A stretch of 8,164 nucleotides of DNA, taken from positions 1-8,164 of the forward strand of contig NZ_CALJAH010000049.1 in the NCBI RefSeq assembly GCF_938028185.1, written 5' to 3'. Every line of letters begins with the position of its first letter. Positions within the stretch are counted from its first letter, which is position 1. Origin of the DNA: an uncultured Cardiobacterium sp. Its GTDB lineage: Bacteria; Pseudomonadota; Gammaproteobacteria; Cardiobacteriales; Cardiobacteriaceae. The translations under genes were made by a program, and so were the position numbers. The notes under the pieces were generated by a model. That model worked only from the letters and a program-made list of their open reading frames with translations. It did not search any database and was not told the DNA's origin. Positions 5,941-8,164 of the stretch are shown one piece after another.

Positions 5941-6161
5941 ATGATTGAATGAAACATAATGCGGGAAACAAATGGCGGCGGAATGTTCCGCGAATGGCCG
6001 CGCAAAATCTGCCGCAATAAATTTATTCAACTTCGTAGAATGAACCTTAAGTATGTGATTTTACTGTATATTTTTTGCTTGCAAAACCCGTAACCCGCAC
6101 CGTTGAGCCATTTGCCGTTTTTGTTTCCGCTTTTTTCGCCTCATTTGAGGACACATTTATC
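5941..6161. other. Intergenic region after zot
   Basis: AT-rich non-coding stretch with no convincing ORF. It holds a 6-bp inverted repeat with a two-base centre (GCGGAA TG TTCCGC, 5978-5991), the dif-like candidate at 6030-6057, and T-rich sequence (6069-6075, 6118-6136) leading to the terminator at 6162. Confidence 0.6.
6030..6057 (+). other. Candidate dif-like (XerC/XerD) attachment site
   Basis: ACTTCGTAGAA (6030-6040), six bases, then TTAAGTATGTG (6047-6057). The left half matches the XerC-binding arm of bacterial dif sites well (AGTTCGCATAATG in Neisseria-like dif: 10 of 13 counting into the centre). The right half keeps only the first part of the XerD arm (TTA.GT). Several inoviruses without an integrase use host XerCD at such degenerate sites, and no integrase or transposase gene is present here. 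The match is partial, so this is a candidate only. Confidence 0.3.
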
Positions 6162-6190
6162 GCCCCGCCATTGACGGGGCTTTATTTTTT
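6162..6190 (+). terminator. Rho-independent terminator closing the structural operon
   Basis: The stem GCCCCG (6162-6167) pairs with CGGGGC (6175-6180), with a 7-nt loop, followed by TTTATTTTTT (6181-6190). It ends rightward transcription from the rep-coat-zot operon. The minus-strand gene stops at 6182-6184, directly before the same stem, but the minus-strand side lacks a good T-run. Confidence 0.85.
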
Positions 6191-6388
6191 CCGGGTAGTG
6201 GGCGAGGGCAGGGCGGTGATATCAATGCCCCATTTTTCGGCCAGTTGTTGGCGGTGCCGGGCATAGGTTTCGCGGCTGACGAAGTGTTTGGGGTTGATGC
6301 CGATGCGCCACAATAGATAAGTACCCCTCACGCCGTGGGGCATATGTAGGATTTGGATACGTTCGCGGTCGCTGATTTTGAGGCTCAT
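6182..6388 (-). CDS. Stand-alone homologue of the Rep (gpII/X) C-terminal domain
   Basis: A 68-residue protein. Residues 22-49 align without gaps to residues 282-309 of this phage's own Rep: GT...WR.G...K...S(R/K).TY.RHR..L, 13 of 28 identical by my count, followed by GIDI in both after a one-residue offset. It therefore looks like a diverged, separately encoded copy of the HTH-like end of gene II/X proteins. In Ff phage, pX (the C-terminal third of pII, from an internal start) modulates replication; a similar competitor or regulator role is inference. The start (CAT 6386-6388) has AGGA on the minus strand at 6402-6399. The gene diverges from the ribbon-helix-helix gene, and the boxes at 6425-6463 lie between them. 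Confidence 0.7.
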   Translation of the reverse strand: MSLKISDRERIQILHMPHGVRGTYLLWRIGINPKHFVSRETYARHRQQLAEKWGIDITALPSPTTRKK

Positions 6389-6416
6389 GTGTTAATAATC
6401 CTGTAATGTTCAGGGG

Positions 6417-6445
6417 TTGCCATGTGGCTATTTTGTGGCTACAAT
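6417..6445 (+). promoter_or_regulatory. Sigma-70 promoter for the ribbon-helix-helix operon
   Basis: TTGCCA (6417-6422), a 17-bp spacer and TACAAT (6440-6445) form a near-consensus -35/-10 pair. The expected start is near 6452, about 25 nt before the ATG at 6478. The -10 box sits inside the 11-bp phased box array, so a protein bound there should block RNA polymerase. Confidence 0.7.
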
Positions 6446-6463
6446 ATAGCCATTATTTAGCTA
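6425..6463. promoter_or_regulatory. Operator array: four 6-bp boxes at exact 11-bp spacing
   Basis: TGGCTA (6425), TGGCTA (6436), TAGCCA (6447) and TAGCTA (6458) start exactly 11 bp apart, about one helical turn. The second and third form a perfect inverted repeat; the fourth is itself palindromic and one base from either type. Ribbon-helix-helix proteins bind as dimer arrays on such phased short boxes, and the gene directly downstream encodes one. The array overlaps the promoter -10, so autorepression is the simplest reading. It could also control the divergent gene. Confidence 0.75.
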
Positions 6464-6477
6464 CAGGAGCAATCAGG

Positions 6478-6651
6478 ATGGATACCATAATCCGATGCAG
6501 GATACCCGATGACCTCAAGACCGTGTTTGTTTCGCAATGCGAGGGGCAGGGATTGACGGCAAGTCTGGTGATGCGCAAGTTGATAGAGGGCTATGTTGCC
6601 GACAACGCGCAGATTGATATTTTCAAACAGCAAAAGAGGGCAAAAAAATGA
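6478..6651 (+). CDS. Ribbon-helix-helix (Arc/CopG-type) transcriptional regulator
   Basis: A 57-residue protein: a short N-terminal beta strand (TIIRCRIP), then DDLKTVFVSQCEGQG as helix 1, a turn, and TASLVMRKLIEGYV as helix 2. This is the size and layout of minimal Arc/MetJ/CopG-type dimeric repressors, in which the paired strands read the DNA major groove. The tail KQQKRAKK is basic. ATG 6478 has AGGAG at 6465-6469, with 8-nt spacing. The next gene overlaps the stop (ATGA, 6648-6651). It probably controls its own promoter through the phased boxes at 6425-6463. RHH proteins also serve as antitoxins, so a toxin-antitoxin-like pair with the next gene is a weaker alternative. Confidence 0.78.
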   Translation: MDTIIRCRIPDDLKTVFVSQCEGQGLTASLVMRKLIEGYVADNAQIDIFKQQKRAKK

Positions 6652-6854
6652 ACCTTTCCGAAGAAAAGATGATTGCCGAGATTCAGGAATCGCAGGCGCG
6701 CATTTACAAGATGCTGGCAGAGGTGGACAAATTGCGGGCGGAAACCCGGCATGAAGAAAAAAGCACCTTCAAGGTCATCGTCGAAGCCTATTTCTACCCC
6801 TTCATCGTCCTGGCCACCTTGCTGGGGGCGTATGCCGCTTTCATTCACAGATAA
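6648..6854 (+). CDS. Small coiled-coil protein with C-terminal membrane anchor
   Basis: A 68-residue protein. Residues 1-42 are charged and helical (EEKMIAEIQESQARIYKMLA, DKLRAETRHEEK). Residues about 46-66 (VEAYFYPFIVLATLLGAYAAF) are a membrane segment, so it is probably a tail-anchored inner-membrane protein with a cytoplasmic helix. It is co-transcribed and overlaps with the ribbon-helix-helix gene, and is followed by a strong terminator, so the two form a closed cassette. In temperate inoviruses, small membrane proteins of this type can act in superinfection exclusion (PfsE of Pf phage blocks PilC). No sequence likeness to PfsE is claimed. A small toxin is an alternative. Confidence 0.7.
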   Translation: MNLSEEKMIAEIQESQARIYKMLAEVDKLRAETRHEEKSTFKVIVEAYFYPFIVLATLLGAYAAFIHR

Positions 6855-6871
6855 CCGGCTTCCCGGTATCC

Positions 6872-6902
6872 GCCGCAGGTTTTGCCCTGCGGCTTTTTTT
6901 TT
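6872..6902 (+). terminator. Rho-independent terminator of the accessory cassette
   Basis: GCCGCAGG (6872-6879) pairs with CCTGCGGC (6886-6893) around a 6-nt loop, followed by nine T (6894-6902). A smaller hairpin, ACCGG/CCGGT (6854-6858 with 6863-6867), lies just before it. This separates the cassette from the structured non-coding region. Confidence 0.92.
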
Positions 6903-6952
6903 GCGTCCGGCGGCAGTTTGTTCGCCGGGTAGCAGATTGCCCAACAGGGCAA

Positions 6953-7079
6953 GGCATCCCATCCTCTTGGACAGCCCAGGCCGACGAGGCGACGCAGTCA
7001 AGGGCGCGCAGCGGCGAAGCGTACCCTTGACGGCGGGAAAGCCGAAGGCGGCATGATGCGTCCAAGAGGAGAGGATGCC
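6953..7079. repeat. Nested inverted repeat, cloverleaf-like ssDNA fold
   Basis: The outer arms 6953-6972 and 7060-7079 are 20 bases each with 18 complementary. Inside lie a small hairpin GCC/GGC (6980-6990), a perfect 8-bp stem GTCAAGGG/CCCTTGAC (6997-7004 with 7024-7031) and another small hairpin GCC/GGC (7041-7049). Drawn as ssDNA this gives a closing stem and three branches. It is a candidate packaging signal or single-strand origin. Confidence 0.7.
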
Positions 7080-7111
7080 GCCAACGCGTGAACGGAACGT
7101 GTCGCTGAACC

Positions 7112-7256
7112 TGCGGCAGGGATGCAGTCCCGCATGGGTGTAAAAGCGTTGCAGCCGCCGCCCGTGAGGAACGAACGGGTTGCGGCGGGTAGCGGCCTTT
7201 GGAATCTGCTTGGGAGCCTGTGAGTTAGCAGAACGCAGCCCGTCCGCCGCCCGGAT
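7112..7256. repeat. Structured element, copy B (with extra hairpin)
   Basis: Copy B of an element also found at 984-1094. The left block 7112-7150 matches 984-1024 (first 16 bases identical). The right block 7201-7256 matches 1039-1094 at 48 of 56 bases. Between the blocks copy B carries an added GC-rich hairpin (7155-7188), where copy A has only 14 unrelated bases. A stem TCTGCT/AGCAGA (7205-7210 with 7227-7232) is conserved through a paired change against CCTGCT/AGCAGG in copy A. Confidence 0.8.
7155..7188. repeat. GC-rich hairpin in the origin region
   Basis: CCGCCGCCCGT (7155-7165) pairs with ACGGG (7175-7179) and GCGGCGG (7182-7188), with a small bulge (TT, 7180-7181) and a 9-nt loop. 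There is no T-run, so it is not a terminator. It is the part that copy B of the duplicated element has and copy A lacks. Confidence 0.7.
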
Positions 7257-7309
7257 GGTGCAGGACAGGGGACGTTAACAGTTGTTCATGAAAGAATAGG
7301 GCAGGGCGC

Positions 7310-7335
7310 AAGTCGGGTGTAGTAGTACCCGACTT
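7310..7335. repeat. Perfect 9-bp hairpin near the repressor end
   Basis: AAGTCGGGT (7310-7318) and ACCCGACTT (7327-7335) flank the 8-nt loop GTAGTAGT. A second small hairpin, TCCCA/TGGGA (7338-7342 with 7347-7351), follows directly. Neither strand has a T-run after it, so it is unlikely to be an intrinsic terminator. A role in replication initiation or packaging is a plausible inference. Confidence 0.65.
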
Positions 7336-7403
7336 TGTCCCAAAAATGGGAATATTCTAAACCGGCTGTAATGTTTTGAGGTCGAGTTTTCCTTATTTCT
7401 TCG

Positions 7404-7694
7404 TCATTCTATTGACAATTCTTCTTTTTTTTGCTTGTAAATTTTTCGCCATTCTGTAAGCGCTTTGGTGCTGGTGCCTCTTCCGCCTCTCCCGCTAACT
7501 TTAGCCATTGAATATAAAAGCAAAAAATCTATTCCAAACTCTTCACTTACTTTTGCCACGATTTTATCGTCTGGCATTGCACCGTTCACCCACCCGTTGA
7601 ACTTCTGTTGGTCTATACCTAGCCTTAAAAGGTACTGACGTACACTCGTATTTTCGTCTTTTTTAGACAGTATTAAATCCGTAAATTCAGACAT
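7404..7694 (-). CDS. HTH-type phage repressor-like protein
   Basis: 96 residues from the start at 7694 (AAAGG at 7706-7702 on the minus strand, 7-nt spacing). A longer reading frame extends upstream to 7922, but it runs over the rep gene and promoter and is rejected. The core TSVRQYLLRLGIDQQKFNGWVNGAMPDDKIVAKVSEEFGID has the pattern of an XRE/Cro-type helix-turn-helix (helix, LGIDQQKFNGW as turn and recognition helix, then a helix). The C-terminal TEWRKIYKQKKE is basic. It resembles the small repressors (sometimes DUF3693-type) that lie divergent from rep in lysogenic inoviruses such as CTXphi (RstR); the family name is uncertain. It probably binds the 100-bp region between its start and rep. 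Confidence 0.72.
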   Translation of the reverse strand: MSEFTDLILSKKDENTSVRQYLLRLGIDQQKFNGWVNGAMPDDKIVAKVSEEFGIDFLLLYSMAKVSGRGGRGTSTKALTEWRKIYKQKKEELSIE

Positions 7695-7794
7695 TTGCGA
7701 GCCTTTGCGAGTTATAAATCTCAAATTGTAAATTTTTCCTTGACAGATTGTAGGGTAAATGCCATATTTATCTAAATTTCCAATTTGCAAATCT
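7694..7794. promoter_or_regulatory. Rep/repressor switch region with short repeats
   Basis: An AT-rich region of 100 bases between divergent genes. It holds two direct copies of TTTGCGAG 10 bp apart (7694-7701, 7704-7711), an inverted pair CAAATTG (7722-7728) and CAATTTG (7781-7787), and the palindrome ATTTGCAAAT (7783-7792) just before the rep start. These are candidate operators for the repressor. Their role is inferred from position. Confidence 0.45.
7740..7768 (+). promoter_or_regulatory. Rep operon promoter
   Basis: TTGACA (7740-7745), 17 bp, CATATT (7763-7768): a perfect -35 and a 4-of-6 -10, giving a start near 7775, about 20 nt before the rep ATG. It lies in the divergent region facing the repressor gene, where a repressor could shut it off. 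Confidence 0.65.
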
Positions 7795-8164
7795 ATGATT
7801 GACTGGCTGAACATTGAGGTACCGCTTGCGCATCTGCCGATACGGCAGGGGCGTCGCATGGTGATAGACCATGACGGCGTTGTTACCTCGGAGTTCGTCA
7901 TGTTTCGCGGGGTAGAGAACACCTTTGACGAAGAGGGGAGCTATTCCAGCCGTGTTGCGGTGTCCAGCATTGACAGTGATTACACCGTGGCGCAGACGGG
8001 TTCATTGCCGTCGGGGATGGTTTCGGGCATCTCGGTCAAGGGCAATCCGACGAAGTACCTTCAGGGTCATAACATCTTTGGCATTTCCTGCATCCGCAGT
8101 CTCGCGCGCGCCGTGGTTGCCGACGTGTTGCCGAAGCTGGGTTTTTCCGCGACCGACACCGCGC
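7795..8164 (+). CDS. Phage replication initiation protein, gene II/X family (5' part, continues at position 1)
   Basis: This is the N-terminal part of a 356-residue protein that continues in frame from 8109 to position 1 of the circle (8110-8164 are a duplicate of 1-55). The start MIDWLNIEVPL and the block GNPTKYLQGHNIFG (residues 83-96) are typical of gpII/X replication initiators of filamentous phages. These nick the plus strand of the double-stranded form to start rolling-circle replication. ATG 7795 is chosen because it gives the family's usual N-terminus and lies about 20 nt after the predicted transcription start. An in-frame ATG at 7759 lies upstream of the predicted -10 box. No Shine-Dalgarno sequence is visible before 7795, so translation may be weak or unusual. 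The gene is divergent from the repressor gene at 7404-7694 and heads the whole structural operon. Confidence 0.9.
   Translation, partial: MIDWLNIEVPLAHLPIRQGRRMVIDHDGVVTSEFVMFRGVENTFDEEGSYSSRVAVSSIDSDYTVAQTGSLPSGMVSGISVKGNPTKYLQGHNIFGISCIRSLARAVVADVLPKLGFSATDTA
8110..8164. repeat. Terminal overlap identical to bases 1-55
   Basis: The last 55 bases are an exact copy of the first 55 and the rep frame is continuous across the join. This is the signature of a circular molecule assembled with a k-mer-length overlap, not a biological terminal repeat. Confidence 0.95.

Larger units (their letters stand above)
6903..7403. other. Structured non-coding region, probable origin/packaging region
   Basis: About 500 bases without a convincing gene. 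It contains a cloverleaf-like nested inverted repeat (6953-7079), copy B of a duplicated structured element (7112-7256) that includes a GC-rich hairpin (7155-7188), and two adjacent hairpins (7310-7335 and 7338-7351). In filamentous phages the only large intergenic region holds the plus and minus replication origins and the packaging hairpin. That is the natural reading here, but I cannot identify the nick site by sequence. Confidence 0.6.

Noticed and set aside
5609..6030. Minus-strand frames over the zot C-terminus.
   Set aside because: They oppose a conserved Zot domain and read as Arg/Ala-rich shadow sequence.
6673..7065. Frames running through the terminator and origin region (plus 6673-7056, minus 6841-7065).
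   Set aside because: They cross a strong terminator and the inverted repeats; the translations look like structural non-coding DNA.
7412..7441. TTGACA with a TGTAAA box 18 bp downstream inside the repressor gene, as an antisense promoter.
   Set aside because: The -10 is weak, and there is no product or transcript feature to support it.
7695..7922. Upstream extension of the repressor reading frame.
   Set aside because: It would cover the rep promoter and the 5' end of rep. The internal start at 7694 has a good ribosome binding site and gives a normal repressor length.
1..8164. CRISPR array, tRNA, rRNA or insertion sequence.
   Set aside because: No spaced repeats, RNA gene motifs, transposase frames or matching IS ends were seen.

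Overview
The window is one complete circular filamentous bacteriophage (inovirus) genome, linearised inside its replication gene. Bases 8110-8164 repeat bases 1-55 exactly, so the unique circle is 8109 bp. The reading frame of the replication protein runs in frame across the join. The gene set (gpII/X-type replication protein, ssDNA-binding-like protein, small signal-peptide major coat protein followed by a terminator, TspB-like adsorption protein, pVI-like protein, Zot) is the classical inovirus order. The TspB-like adsorption protein points to a host in or near the Neisseriaceae (Betaproteobacteria). I saw no Neisseria-type DNA uptake sequence, so the host genus stays open.

Layout on the + strand: rep (7795 through the join to 756); four small acidic, purine-rich, AT-rich coiled-coil genes (756-1849); ssDNA-binding-like gene (1853-2161); a tiny membrane protein (2158-2331); the major coat gene (2341-2532) with a strong terminator; a 24-residue hydrophobic ORF (2564-2638); the adsorption protein (2635-4509); pVI-like (4509-4841); zot (4844-5940), which is split by a -1 frame change at about 5608-5620. 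A dif-like sequence and a terminator follow.

Between two terminators (6162-6902) lies a divergent accessory cassette. On the minus strand is a 68-residue protein clearly homologous to the C-terminal domain of this phage's own Rep. On the plus strand are a ribbon-helix-helix regulator and a small coiled-coil/membrane protein. Their shared upstream region has four 6-bp boxes spaced exactly 11 bp apart, overlapping a good sigma-70 promoter.

Positions 6903-7403 are non-coding and densely structured: a cloverleaf-like nested inverted repeat, a GC-rich hairpin, a structured element that is duplicated at 984-1094, and two further hairpins. This is the likely origin/packaging region. A minus-strand HTH-like repressor gene (7404-7694) diverges from rep, with a 100-bp switch region between them, as expected for a phage that can persist as a lysogen or episome.

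The most unusual parts are the stand-alone Rep C-terminal mimic, the 11-bp phased operator array, the tandem acidic coiled-coil genes with their repeat scar, the duplicated structured element with a compensatory base change, and the frame break in zot.
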